Assembly: GCA_033297075.1 (NCBI GenBank)
Contig: MU858140.1
Coordinates: 62,001-126,000, forward strand
DNA: 64,000 bases
Origin: Rhypophila decipiens
Lineage: Eukaryota > Ascomycota > Sordariomycetes > Sordariales > Naviculisporaceae
Direction: 5' to 3'
Below the pieces are notes generated by a model. The model was not told where the DNA came from. It did not search any database and worked only from the letters and a program-made list of their open reading frames with translations. The translations under genes and the position numbers were made by a program. This document shows, piece after piece, positions 21,447-34,427 of the stretch (position 1 is the first letter of the stretch; every line of letters starts with the position of its first letter).

Positions 21447-22197
21447 TCATGCGTTGAGGGTGGCGGGGCCCCGGGAGTCCTTGGGATGACCAGTCTGGAA
21501 GCCGTTCTTGAACTTTCTCGCGACGGTGCTGAGGTACCGCATGCGGCCGGTACCGGTGACCTTTCTGCGCTTCGCCTTCTCGGACCAGTTGTCTAGAGAT
21601 GATCAAACATGTCAGCCCAACGGCCCCAAATTCCTTGCCAAAGGCATCTGTCAAGCCGACCAAGCTCGGCGGGATATAGGGTGAAAACGTACACTTGCGG
21701 ATCTTAGCAGAAGGGTAGCCGCACGAGGAGCAGACCTTCTTCTGGTTGTGAAGAGAACGGCGTCTGTTTCGGGAGAAAATCCACGTGTCAATATCCAGTT
21801 CAACCAAATGCCCAACTCCCACTATCGATACGTTCGTCGCTTCGTCGAGTCGTAATCGGATGGGGGATGAATGCTTTCGAGAATCGACTTACCCGCAGCG
21901 TCTGCAGAGACCGTGGGTCTTGGTGTGGCTACACGTTCACAGTTAGCGACAACAGGTTCGGTAGGTATCCATGTCTTCGTCAACGTACCGCTTGCCAAAG
22001 CTCGAAGTTCCCTTAGCTGTTTGGGAGCATGTCAGCCTGATTTTCCAACACCGCAGCGAATCGAATCAAGTCGTTGGAATTGTCGATGGGGAGAGGTGAA
22101 CATTTCGGCGGTTCGAAATGAAGGGGGGTGACGGTGAAAATCGTAATCGAAGTGGCATCGATTGCAAATGTGCTAGAGGGATGGGAAACGTACTCAT
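21447..22197 (-). CDS. RPL37: 60S ribosomal protein eL37
   Basis: Five exons (22197-22194, 22016-21989, 21928-21893, 21763-21693, 21592-21447) join in phase to a 94-residue basic protein. The first coding exon is only ATG plus one base. The protein begins [19 protein letters not shown] and carries the zinc-ribbon cysteines as CRRCG and CSSCG (two CxxC pairs), then the basic tail [20 protein letters not shown] and the terminal ATLNA. eL37 is an essential zinc-binding component of the large ribosomal subunit. Four introns (177, 60, 129 and 100 bp) in under 300 coding bases, clustered at the 5' end, are typical of filamentous-fungal ribosomal protein genes. Confidence 0.97.
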
Positions 22198-22883
22198 TTT
22201 GGCGGTTGCTCTGCTGCAAAATGACTGTCAGTATGCCGGGAGGACTTTTCGAGTGGACGTGGTTGAGGGTGGGTTTTACCTTTGTCGTCGTCGACCGTGG
22301 GGAGCGAAATGATGATTTGCGGTTTCTCTTCTGTCAGGGATCGCGAAATTTGGAATGTGCGGCAACAGTTTTCCCGCTTAGGGCTGCTTGGGGTCGTCAG
22401 CCACAAAGCGGCTGGAACTGTGGCTAACCTATCAGTTAAAGTGGAGACACTTCATTTTCACCCCACAGTGTTAGGAGCTCCACTCCTGCCCGTTCACTGC
22501 TCCCAAAGCCTCGACTACAGAAATGGGATTGAAATCGTGCATACAATGTGCGTGCACGATGAATCTCTTCTGACCAAGATGTATTAAGGCACGTGGGTGT
22601 AAAAATGGGGTGTGATTTTAGTTCAGTATTCACAACGTGGAAGGCTTCGTGTGAGGACCCCAAAGCATGACACTATCAAGAATAACGTTCGAATAAGAAG
22701 TCAGAGGGCGTTTGGAAGGAATGAAGTTCTACTTTTTATTTTTCAATGCCCCAAGATTATATAGTAAGAGATGGAGAGTAGGCTACGACCGTACGACCAC
22801 TCATTTTTAATTCCACCAAACAGCACCGTATATAACCCACAACTGGTCTCCAGCGATGAACGGATCGTCGAGTTGGTCCTCAC
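22198..22883. promoter_or_regulatory. eL37 promoter and VAS1 3' flank
   Basis: About 690 bp between the start of the leftward eL37 gene and the end of the leftward valyl-tRNA synthetase gene. It contains CAAAGCGGCT- and TAACC-type strings but no motif certain enough to name. Confidence 0.45.
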
Positions 22884-25800
22884 TTAAGCCCCAATCTTGA
22901 GCTTGTTAAACTCCTCCAAGGTCTTCTCGTAGTTCTCCTTGGCCGCATTGGCATCTACCAGCTTCTTCTTCTCTTGCTCCTGAACAACATCACTAATCTT
23001 CTCAAATCCATCGCGCTTGATCAACTCCTCCTGCTTGGTGATGGCAAGGTTTGTCTTTTGGATCTTGGTCGTGATCTTCTTGATCTCGGCATCAATGTCG
23101 GTGATGTGTGTGCTGACTTGTAGCAAAACGGCAATGTCCGCTGCTACCACGTAAACTGCACATCCCTTCGGCAGCTCCGCCTCAGGACCAAGAACCTTGA
23201 CTTCCGAAACTCCCTTTCCGCACAAGCTCTTGATGGCTGACAATTGAGCGCTAACCTTCTCCAAGCTAGCGGGAGTTGAGGTCTTGATGAACGCTTGTCC
23301 GTCACCTCGGATATTATAATCCGACGCCAGGGAACGAACGCCTCCAGCGCACCGAAGCCCAAGCTCGTAGTCCTCAGCTTCGGCAACGAAATCCAGCTCG
23401 GCATCGTAAGTGGGATAAGGAGCAAGCATGATAGTCGCCGGCGCCCCGTCCACCCAGCGAGGCAGCCGTTGCCAGAGCTCTTCAGTGATGAAAGGCAAGA
23501 AAGGGTGCAACAGGCGCAGCGCAGTATCCAAAGTCCTATACAAAGTCTGCTGAACGCTCTCCTGTTCCTGAGGTGTGCCATCGGCGAGAATGCTCTTGCT
23601 GTTCTCAATGAAGACATCACATAGCTCATCGTAAAAGAACTGATATGCGATCTTGGTAGCTCTGGAAAATTCGCGAGCTTCCAAGGCATCGTTCAACGTC
23701 TTGACGGCAGTGTTCATGCGATACAGAATCCACCGCTCGGGAACGGACAGCACAGTATTATCAGGCTTGTCGGCAGGAGCAAAATCCTGGCCCAGCTTGC
23801 CCATGACATACTTGCTGGCCTGCCAAACCTTGTTGCAGAATCGCCGATAAGCGTGCATCACCCTGATATCGAAGTTGATGTCGCCTCCGCCTGTGGTGTA
23901 GGAGAGAAGCGTGAAGCGGAGTGCATCGGCACCACACTCGGGGATGCCGCCAGGGAAAGCCGTCTTTTGGTATTTTGTCGCACGAGCAACTTCCTCGTCT
24001 TTGAGGTTGCCAACCAAAAGCTTGGCATGAAGGGATTCGAGATCGATGCCGCTGATGATATCCAGTGGGTCAATAACATTACCCAAGGACTTGGACATCT
24101 TTCGCCCCTCACTATCACGGATCAGACTGTGACAGTAAACCTCGGTAACTAGCGAACAGTTAGCAAAATAGTCAGGGTTGACATGGATAACTTGATCTCT
24201 GGAACAAACTCACAAGGAACTTGACCGGTAAGCTTCAGACTCAGCATGATCATCCGAGCGACCCAGAAGAACAGAATATCCCAACCAGTTTCGAGCATGC
24301 TGGTAGGGAAGAAGTTCTTGAAGTCGGGAGATTCAGTGTTGGGCCAGCCCAGAGTCGACATTGGCCACAGGCCTGAGCTGAACCAGGTGTCAAGACAGTC
24401 ATGATCTTGTTCCAGACGGAAGTTTCGCCCTGCGTATTTCTCGTTCGCCTTGGCCTGTGCCTCTTCTGGCGTCCTCCCAACAATCCACTGAGTGTCATCT
24501 TTTTCGTCATCTGCTTCACCGTCGAAGACGACGCGGTAGGCTGGGATTCGGTGGCCCCACCATAGCTGTCTCGAGATACACCAGTCATTGATATTTGACA
24601 GCCACCGTTGATAAGACTTTCTGGCGCTCTCAGGAGAGATCTTGATTTTACCCTCCTCGACAACCTGGAGGGCTGCTTCACCCATTTCCTTCATGCGGAC
24701 CCACCATTGAGGTTTCATCATGGGCTCAATGACATCCTTCGACTTCTCACAAAGAGGAATCGTCATTGCATTAGGCTCCTTCTTGGTGTACAGGCCAAGT
24801 TTGGTGAGTTCTTGTACGACAGTATAGCGAGCGTCAAACCGCCTCTGTCCCTTGAAAGGGCCAGCATTGTCGTTCAGGGTTCCGTCTTCGTTAAGGATAT
24901 TGATGAACTCGAGTCCGTGACGGGTACCCAGCTGGTAGTCGTTGAAGTCGTGAGCAGGGGTGAGCTTGACAGCTCCAGTACCGAATTCCGGGTCGACATA
25001 GGTATCAGCCACGATAGGCATGAGGCTGGACGGCGTGTCAGTCAAGAAATCTCATAGGCTGGGCACGTCAACTCACCGGTCAGTGAACGGATGACGGGCA
25101 AATTTGCCCACGAGATGGGTATATCGTGAATCTTCGGGGTTGACGGCAACACCGCTGTCGCCGAGCATGGTCTCGGGACGTGTTGTGGCAACCTCGATGA
25201 ACTGATCCGTGCCGTCGATGGGATATTTGAAGTAGGTAAGAACACCAAACTCAACCTTCTTGTCATAGCCAGGGACGTCGAGCAAAGTTCGACCAGGGAT
25301 TTCCTTGTTTTCCACTTCCAAGCCGCTCAGAGCAGTGTTGAGCTTTCCACATGATTAGTTCTAGGTCCCGCTGGGCGAACAAAGGGCATCCGCATACCTG
25401 AGTACACCAGTTCACCAAACGGTTGGACCGATAGATGAGGCCCTCATCATGGAGCCGGCAGAAAGTCTCCATGGTCGCAGCTGAGAGTTTGTCATTGAGA
25501 GTAAATGCTTCGCGGGACCAATCCATTGATCCTCCCATGAGACGCTGGGCATTGTTGATTCTTTGGTGCTGTTCAATGTTGTGAGCGCTTTTTCAAATCC
25601 GAGGAGACGTCGACTTGGTCACGGTATGGCTTACGTATTCATCCTTCCAGTCCCAAACGAGGCTCACAAACTTCTCGCGGCCAAGTTCGATTCGGGTCTT
25701 CTTCTCCTTCTTCCACAGCATCTTCTCGACGACGGACTGAGTCGAGATTCCGGCATGATCGCAGCCAGGGACCCAAAGCGCGTCATAGCCCCTACACATT

Positions 25801-26556
25801 GTCAGACGAACCCAGCAAGCAGCCTGTGCGGAATCACCCACTTCATACGATACCATCTGATCAAGGTATCCTGCAACGAGTTGGCCAAAGCATGGCCGCA
25901 ATGAAGAGCGCCAGTGACGTTGGGAGGCGGGAGAGGAATAACGAATCGGCCAGCCTTGCTTTTCCCCTCGTGCTGAGGCTTGAAGAATCCGCTCTTTTCC
26001 CACCACGAGTACCAGGCTGCTTCGACGGCTTTCGGGTTATACTGAGCCAGTATTAGCAACCATTGCTTCGAACATGTGCGCCTTCCAGATCCGAAGAGAA
26101 CTCACCGCTTGGAAGTGAGGGTGGTCAAAAGACTGAAGTTTCTTCTTCTCGCCTTCGGGGGTCTCGTCCTGGTACGGGGGGAGAGCCGGAGCTTCCGCCT
26201 TCTTGGGAGCGGGCGCCGACTTTTGCTGCTGGGGTTGCTTCAACTTGGCGGCTTGCTGCTTTGCTGCGAATTTGGCCGCCTTCTCAGCTGCCTTGTCGGC
26301 TTTGGCCTTTTCTTTCTGCTCTGTCCATCACAACACATATTAGGTAACCATCCTGAACCGTCCGGCTTCCTTGGGTATCGAGCTAACCCTTAGTCTTGGC
26401 TGGAGGTTGCACGCCAGGTGCACCGGCAGGCGCCTCCATCTTGTATTTGGTTTGCGACGAGAATGGTCGGTTCGAAGGGTGGACGAGATAGACGAACGAG
26501 GCTCGGAGCAATGCTGGGTGTTTTGGTATTGCAAGACGGCGCACCGGGAACAGCAT
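22884..26556 (-). CDS. VAS1: Valyl-tRNA synthetase, cytosolic and mitochondrial forms
   Basis: Eight exons (26556-26388, 26320-26106, 26041-25842, 25791-25635, 25568-25398, 25342-25077, 25025-24214, 24148-22884) join in phase to 1084 residues, near the size of yeast Vas1. Class I motifs are intact: HCGH (about 175-178, the HIGH box, after [11 protein letters not shown]) and KMSKS (about 680-684). The editing domain shows [17 protein letters not shown], and WWGHRIPAY precedes the second catalytic half. The C-terminus ends in the coiled coil typical of ValRS ([18 protein letters not shown]). Two in-frame starts exist: ATG at 26556 adds 39 residues rich in Arg/Leu/Ser without acidic residues (a mitochondrial presequence), while ATG at 26439 begins MEAPAGAPG and a Lys/Ala-rich cytosolic extension. 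Introns are only 50-67 bp. Confidence 0.95.
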
Positions 26557-27655
26557 TCAGAACTCGATTAGGGGCCAATTGGCAAAAGAATGACTCTACT
26601 CGACGGGTACCACTTAATGGGCCTCAGAATTTCTCTGGAGGGGTTGATGCATGAGTCAACCTTAGCTGCAGAGTGGGAGCCGCCCAGTGTGCAAAACATT
26701 GAACCTCGCACGGACCTGGTGCTACATTCTCCTCCCCAAGTCCCCTCATTTGGTGATGTATCACTCTCCGTCTCCCCACGTTGGGTACAGTTGACCTTTG
26801 AATTTGCCGGCGCTTGACTTTTACAAAACTTTTTTCTTATCGTGCACAGTTCATTCCATACTCAGCATCACTTCAGAGCCATCTATCTACCTTCCGCTGG
26901 CTGTATCCCCCGGTGAGTACCGATACTGTACACTGTGTACGATACCGAACCATACACGTGCGAGAGAGACCGCTCTTGGTAAGGCACCGGACAGCCTCCG
27001 AGTCTCGTCTGGGTTTGCACATTATTCATGATTTCAGCCAATTTGGGAAAGATAAGAATGGTGTCAGAAGACACGGTCTCAACCCAAGGACACCTAATAC
27101 CGTAGTCTAGGTCTCTATCTGAGGGCACGTGGGACAGTTGATAAACCCAACTGTCACTGTTCAGCCTCCATTTCAGAGTCGTATTTGGTGCCCATTTATG
27201 CAGTGCTAATCACCCGCCTAAAAACACTCTTGTCCAGCTGTTTCAGGCGTCCCAGCACATGCCCGGCAGAGGTGTAAGGACAGGGGAGGCACATCAGATG
27301 CTCCAGAACTCTTGTCCCACAACAACCCCAGTCACTGTGCAGTTCATCCTGGTCTCTTCCTCAATCGTATCGTCATCTTCATGTTGGCGTTGCGCCCAAC
27401 GTCGACGACACTCCACCTCTTCTGATGATTTTACTTGTCACCTTTTTGTTTAAGCTTTGATACCACTTTTTCTTCTTTTCTTCCGTCGCGCAGATTACCT
27501 TCTACGAATGCCGAGGCCGAATACGACGTGCAGCTCACGCAGCAGCTCGTCCCTGTGTTTCCCGAGGCTGCCAACAACCATCACTTGATCGCATTGCACG
27601 ACACAACACAACCAGCGCAGAGGTGTCCCGCGGTGCGCGCCGCTGATTCTCTACA
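26557..27655. promoter_or_regulatory. Divergent promoter region (VAS1 / PA-TM-RING gene)
   Basis: About 1.1 kb separate the VAS1 starts from the RING-gene start. A pyrimidine-rich tract just before 27500 probably belongs to the RING-gene leader. No further gene seen. Confidence 0.5.
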
Positions 27656-30285
27656 ATGCGGCCTCCGCGCATCGCCATTCTCGTGCTTTTCTTCTCCGCA
27701 TCCTTATTCCTTTTGTGCCGGTCCCTCACATCGGTCCGTCGCTCGACAACGCTCGTCACTCCCTTGACCCCGCCGAAAAGATCATTCCGAGGGTGGCTCT
27801 CTTTCGGCTCCCCGTTTACGCTCTTCCCAGCAAACGCTGCCATCAGCCTCACAGACGATAACAGCACGTCCTTCCCGGCTCGGCCCGCTGCGTTTGGACC
27901 GCCGCTGCCTGCTGGTGGATTGAGCGGGCAGTTGTGGGTGGGAAGCGGCTTCGGCGAGGATAGCCTCCAAGAAGGAGAAGGGGAAGGAGAGCTCGGGTGC
28001 AGTGATGTCCCTGGATGGGAGGACAGGAAATCAGAAACCCTTACAAAGACCACCGAGCAGTTAGCCGCCGGTGAGAACTCGCCGAGCCTTGGTGGAAAGT
28101 CGACCAACTCGAAGCGGGACATTGGAAAGGGACCGGCTGCGAATGGGAACCCTGTCTCTGAATCACAGAGCCCAGCGGAAGTAGTTCACGCAGACGATGG
28201 TACGGATGACTACCTTCACCGGGGTCTCCAGCGAGCTCAAGATTCGTTCAGCGAATCCTCCACCACGGGCTCGAACCATGCCGATATCCAGTCAATTCAA
28301 GAAACCGCAGAGATAACAGGAAAAGTAGCCTTGCTAAGCCGTGGCGGCTGTGGCTTTTTAGAAAAGGTTAAGTGGGCTCAGCGGAGAGGGGCTGTCGCCC
28401 TAATTGTTGGCGACAACCAGAGGGGCGGCCCATTAATACAAATGTATGCGCACGGCAACGTTCAGAACGTCACCATCCCCTCGGTCTTCACCTCCCGCAC
28501 GACAGCACATATCCTGTCGTCGCTGATGCAACCGGGAAGCTTCATAGAGGACATTCTTGATGATAAGGGACACCCGATTTTGAAAGTCCAGCAGTCGGGA
28601 AAACCCAGGAAGAACAAGAAGCCGGTCGAGACAGCAACCCCGTCCAGCCAAATGGGCAACACGGATACAAAGCCAAACTTCCCAAAGATGGGCAATTCCC
28701 AAAACCGAGCGAAATCAGCGCCAGAAAAGTCGCACTCTACGCGAAGAGGCTGGTTTTCGAGATTATTCAACTGGGGAGGTGGAGATGGCAGTATTTCGGA
28801 CCGAAGCCGACCTCCCAGCAGTGGGCGCTTGGATTGGGTTTTGGTGGAAGACTGGAGTGACGAGAAGGATAAGCTTATCAAGACTGGGCTGGACAAGGCG
28901 TCAAAGGGCAATAAAGGCGGTGCCGCTGGTGACTCGGGGAAATTCCCGGTCGGGGACAGCTTCCAGATCGGGGTCGAAGATTGGCGAGATCCAGACCTAG
29001 TTGGATCTCCAACAAATACCAAAGGTGTCGCTGGCGAGGGAGGCAAAGCAACAGACGGTGAAGTTCAGCCCAGCATTCCTGGCGCCGCGGTGAAGCAGGC
29101 GAATGGGCCAAAAGGAGGCAGTATTACTCCTGGTAGCGGTGAATATGCTCCTGGAGTAGGAGTGACCTCAAAGGCAACAGGGCCTGGTACGGGCGAAGTC
29201 GGCTCCGGGGCAGCCGGTGGATTGATGTCCAAGATCTTTGGCGATGACGATGACGCAGATTCCACCCGCGATCAGGTCGCGGCTACCATCTCGCAGACAC
29301 CCACGGCAACTCCCTTTTCAGCAGCAAGTGGGAGTGGCCCTGGGGATCGTGAAGGACTGTGGATCACCATCACACCAACGAGCAGCGCAAGTCCATTTTT
29401 CGACACTCTCCTCGTTCTTGTTGTCAGTCCGCTTATCACTCTGACGGTCGTATATGCCCTCCTCATATTGAGGGCCAAGATACGGAGGCGTAGATGGAGG
29501 GCCCCAAAGTCGGTTGTTGAAAGGTTGCCCGTTCGAACTTACCACACAGTCGCGCCATCACCCAGCGCGTCATCCAAGGACCCGTCTCCTACCAGCTCAT
29601 CTCCAACGACACCATTGTTACAAGGCTCGTCAAGATCTCGCCCAAGATCTCGCACCACGACCGGTGTACCAGATTCCAATGATCTGCTGAGGGTCGATGG
29701 TGCGCTGGAAAGCTCCAGGTCACCGTCTCACGAGAAGAATGGGCCGCATACATCCAGCCAGTGGAAAAAGTACATGGGACGGCAGGTCGAATGTGTTGTC
29801 TGCTTGGAGGAGTATGTTGATGGTGTCAGCAAGGTCATGAGTCTGCCCTGTGGACACGAGTTTCACGTTGAGTGCATGTAAGGATCTCTAACTGCATTTT
29901 CACTTTCCACGTCACGGTCCAAATAGGTCACTAACATGGTTCCAGAACTCCATGGCTCACCACCAGACGACGTACCTGCCCCATATGCAAAGGAGACGTA
30001 GTTAGATCACTGGCGCGTGGGTCACCCTCAAGCCCTCGGTATGAGCCGTATCATGATGACAGTGACGAGGATGTGCCGGAGGCTTCAGGTTCAGGAAGTG
30101 GTAGACAACGTACACCAGACGTTGAGCAAGGGATTTTCTCAACTGTCCCGCAAAGAGGATATTCTGGGTCCTCCACCGCATGGTACAACCTGTTTTCTAA
30201 TCGTCTCTCTGGTGGTGGTCCGGCAGTAACCACCATTCACCAGCAGGTCATAGATCAACAACGTGAGATCGACCGACGGAGATGA
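27656..30285 (+). CDS. PA-TM-RING-H2 E3 ubiquitin ligase
   Basis: Two exons (27656-29877, 29946-30285) join through a 68-bp intron to 853 residues. The N-terminus has a hydrophobic signal sequence (IAILVLFFSASLFLL). A protease-associated domain follows, with GKVALLSRGGCGFLEKVKWAQRRGAVALIVGDN near residues 222-255 and TIPSVFTSR. After a long Gly/Ser/Lys-rich lumenal linker there is one membrane segment (LLVLVVSPLITLTVVYALLIL, about 585-605) and a basic stop-transfer stretch. The cytosolic part carries a C3H2C3 RING: CVVC (Cys713, Cys716), PCGHEFHVEC, and after the splice TPWL and CPIC, so the intron splits the zinc-binding domain. This order defines PA-TM-RING ligases of the endosomal/vacuolar system, which ubiquitinate membrane proteins. 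The tail is Ser/Asp-rich. Confidence 0.9.
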
Positions 30286-31218
30286 TGGATTGCCACATGG
30301 AGCTATGAGTAGCTTGGGGAATCACTGGCGGGATACTTCTGCATGTGACAAATATGTCTTTTGGGGCCCATGATCAAACATTCGTTTTCATTTCGTTTTT
30401 CTTTGCTCACACATACCCCGTCTAGATACCTCTTTCTATCCTTTCCTAGCCTGGAAACCTCATTCCGAAGCTCTATTCTGTAGCTCGACGTCCTTGACCT
30501 TATCTACATTTCATTCGTACGAGCCAGAGGAGGTCTTGCTGGGACCGTTATCAGGTCAGCTTCATGTATGATACGACATATCATGAGTGGTCGACAACTA
30601 CTATACCCATCTTTCATTTAGTTTCAATGACCAAATAATTCCATTCTTAAGAACCTAGTACCTCTACAGTGTAATCCGTTCACATGTGATAAATATGAAC
30701 GTTCCAGGACATGAACTCGAGCCTTATATTTGGAATTCCTAAAAATGTGTTGTTTCTATACATGGCTCACCGCGGTGAAGGAGCCCCGCCATTCTTCACA
30801 CCTTCCCCAAACATCCCCACACCGAAGATCCCAACGCGTTCATCGCAACTCCTTGCATCAAATTCATTGTGATGGTAATACTGTCTGAAAGAATAACTGG
30901 TGCACTGAGCTTTCCTGCTCGTATGGTTACTTCATGACAGGAAATCGGTTGTTCTTTCTGACTTTATTTCCGGCTTGATTGTCCTCCAGCTCTGTCATTT
31001 TCATTCGGACCTGACTTCCCTGGGCTCTCTTACTCCATGCACAACTGAACCTCAATTCCAGCAACGTTGCTGCCTCATACTTTTTCAGCCCAAGTTTCGG
31101 ATGACCGAATCAACCGAACGTTTTATTAAACTCATCATTGCGACGTCAAGAACGGAACCTATTGCGATTCCGTTTATCGTGAGCTCGATCCCCGATGCAG
31201 GACATGTAACAGAAGACC
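30286..31218. promoter_or_regulatory. Intergenic: RING-gene 3' flank and APC5 promoter
   Basis: About 930 bp. A frame at 30975-31268 overlaps the APC5 start and lacks any recognisable content. Nothing else supported. Confidence 0.45.
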
Positions 31219-33760
31219 ATGTCTCGATATCTCACTCCCGCCAAGATCGGCTTGTTGGCTCTCATTGAGCTGTACATTCAGCAGTCTGTTCCGAACGATG
31301 CCATAATTCCCATCATCAACTTCATCTCTTCACACCTCCTCGACTGCGATCTGACCCACAACTCTCAAACCCAAGCTGACCGCTGGAAGAAAGCCGAGCG
31401 CATCATTAGTCTGGTGGTTTCCATTAGGGATTTCGAGCAGGTATTGGATCCCTTTGCTGCTGTAGACCGTCTTCCCGGCCGTAGACTGTGGGATCGTTTC
31501 TTGGAGACGCTCTGGGGGATCGATTCTCTCCACGCCTTGCAGGAATTCTTCGACCGCCTTCCAAGTTTGCTCGCCAGGACAAAGGAGGAGCTCCGGCAAC
31601 TGGCAGAGAACGGGGTAGAACCTCCAAGTGGCCCTCTGCTCTCGCGCAACTCACCGTTTGGTGTTTTTGTCAGAAGATCGATCATCGAGTTCGCGAGGCT
31701 GCAATTTCACCACACGACCGAGTTATGGAAGGCGTTTGTCAAGTATCGACAGCCCACGGCTGGCCATTGGAGAAGGCGCAACCCCCAACATGGCAGACTC
31801 AGTTTTGACTCGGTCCTCATGACGGGCGAACATGAATGGGGAGAGAACACGGACGAGATCGCAGTGGTGGCATATGGCAACATGCTCCTACAAGGCGATT
31901 ACGATACGGCGTTACCCGTGAGCACAGATGACATAGAGAGCTTGCTGGAATTCCAGATTCAGCAAATACAAAGTGAGTTGACTCTGTTCCTCGAAGTGGC
32001 AGGCTACTGAATCATCTTTTGCTCACATCTTTCCAAGATTATGGCAACCGGATACCGCCAGACATCAAGGCAAAGTTTGAACGACTTCTGAAGGACAGCC
32101 GTGTGATTCCTAGTCTCTCACATTATCTCAAGTATGATCCCCTTCACTCCATGCGCATTAAAACCCTCTCGGTTGGCAGGCAAGTCTTCTAACAGAGTCC
32201 AGCTACTCCGATGCCTGGAAATCAGGCGACTATCCCACGTCGTTTGACTACTTGCACCAATACTTCGACTACACCATGCAAAACCGAGATCGACTGTTTT
32301 ATCAGTACGCCTTGATGAACCTGGCAATTGTGCAGTCCGACTTTGGCTGCCACAAAGAAGCCATCGCAACAATGCTCGAAACCGTAGCCACCGCCCGCGA
32401 AAACAAGGACATGACCTGCCTCAACTTTGCCTTGAACTGGTTATTTCAATTTGGAAGGGCTCATCCAGAGCTAACACGGGAGCTGGAGCACAACAATATG
32501 CTTGGCGCGGGTAAAGAGAGTCTCTCGTTTCTTCGAGTAAAAGCCAAAGAGTCAGGAATGTGGTATCTCTGGAGTGCCGCATTGCAGAGCGAGGCCAAAA
32601 TGAGTTTGGCAACCGGTGACAGCATCTCCACCGCCCTGGAGCACATGGTGCGCAGCTCCCAGCTGGTTGTCGAGCGGAACCTCAAGACCATGCTGGGCTC
32701 GCAAATGTCGCTGAGCATCTCGCTCTGGGACCGACTAGGGATATCCTTCATGTCGGCCATGACGTCCGAGGTGTTCCTCCGCTGCCACGCACAGCACGGA
32801 CAATTCGAAGACGAACTCAAGATCAAATGCCGCCTTGCCAGCTTGCTCGCCGGCAGGGGCAAGTACGAAGAGGCATTCGAGAAACTCGAGAGCACAGACC
32901 AGAATTATCTCCGCTCCGCCAAAGCAGACCAGTACTGGCACGTCTATCGCGGGCTGCTCAAGCTCCGCCGGGACCTCCACCGCGATAACCTCCAGGCGGC
33001 AGAATCCCTCCTCTCGCAGTTACTCCAGACTGGCGCTAACGATCTCGAGCCTGACCTTGTTTTTATTATCGACACCTTGCACATTGAGTACCTCATCCGC
33101 CGGGGCGAATTCGACGAAGCGTTTTCCAAGATCGAGCGGCTGATTACAGAATTGCGAGATGATAACAGGGACTTGGCGCTGAGAATCCGTCTCCTCCTTC
33201 TCAAAGCACACTTGTTCGATGTCGTCGGCCGCCCGGAAAAGGGCTTCACCATCGTCATGCGAGCAACTAGCCTGGCGCGGCGAGCCCGTCTTCTTTCTCT
33301 CTTGTGGCAGGGAATAGGTGCCCTAGCCAATATCCTCAACTCGCTGGGAGAATTCGCCGCAGCCGCTCAAATGGTGACCGTTGTTCTGCCTCGATGTCTC
33401 GAGACAGACACCGCTTACCAAGCCGGGACTTTGTACAACCTCCTGGCGGACTCACGAATGGGCCAGGCAGGTGAGATAGTCACCGCCGAGGGGGGATACG
33501 GCCAGCATGGGAGGTTTGGGGGCACGTCACAGGGCAACAAGCGAGCGACCGAGTTTTTCACCAAGGCGGATAACGCCCTTGAGGATGCGTTGAGGTATTT
33601 TTCTATGGTGGAGGATGTCAAGAAGCAGTGTGAAGTTTTGGCCAAGAAGGCTACGCTCAAGAGGGCTATGGGGGACTATGTCATGGCTGAGAATTGTGCT
33701 GCGAGGTATTTGGCGCTTAAGAATGGGCAGACTTCGGCCACTGTGGGGAGAGCTGTGTAA
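31219..33760 (+). CDS. APC5: Anaphase-promoting complex subunit 5
   Basis: Three exons (31219-31972, 32038-32131, 32185-33760) join in phase to 807 residues, with introns of 65 and 53 bp. It begins MSRYLTPAKIGLLALIELY; the family-defining block follows the second splice: DYLHQYFDYTMQNRDRLFYQYALMNLAIVQSDFGCHKEAIATMLETVATARENKDMTCLNFALNWL. The rest is TPR-like helical repeats (LASLLAGRGKYEEAFEKLES, IDTLHIEYLIRRGEFDEAFSKIERL). Apc5 is a scaffold subunit of the APC/C ubiquitin ligase controlling mitotic exit. Its position beside COX13 and APN2 is the conserved left flank of ascomycete MAT loci. Confidence 0.93.
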
Positions 33761-34427
33761 GTGAGAGGAAATGGAGTGAATGGATTTGTTGCGGCGCTTG
33801 TGATGTATTTCTCTGGTTCAAGCTGTGAATAAAGAGAACCCATGCATTGTAGTTATGCATTAGGTGGATGCTGTGTAGCCATTGAGAATGCCCGTAGCTG
33901 GTGAACGAGAACATAAGACATGAATAGGCTGAGGGGAGTGAACGTCTGAATGAAGCAGACCAGATCTAGCTTTGGCAATGTCTGCCAAAATTAATTGATT
34001 GTCCATCTTCATTTTGTTCCTGTTCCTCCTCATGGATTTGGCCGCTGAGTGCTTTCACCGTGACTCTTCTCCGGGCCCAACCACAGCTGCCGGCACTCCT
34101 GGTGGGAAAAGGCCTACCTATCCTAGCTCTCATACATCATTGAGCCTGATTACATCACAGGTGACAAGATAGATAGACCACACCGATTGGCAGTTCATGG
34201 TCGGGGGAGCACATTGCTATCCAATTGACAACGGCTCCGTTGATTTTATTGGGCTTCAAACTCAAGGAAACATGTACATGTGTAGGTTCGTCCCGGTTCC
34301 ACCACCCGCCCTCTTCTCACCTCTCCTAATATACACCGATCCATCTCTATCCCTCCCGTCAGATAATCAGCCAGGAGTGTCTATAAAAGCTCATTTCTGG
34401 AAATCAGGAAAGTAGAAGATCCTCCAT
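33761..34427. other. Convergent 3' region between APC5 and COX13
   Basis: About 670 bp between converging stops; no supported coding or RNA gene. Confidence 0.5.
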
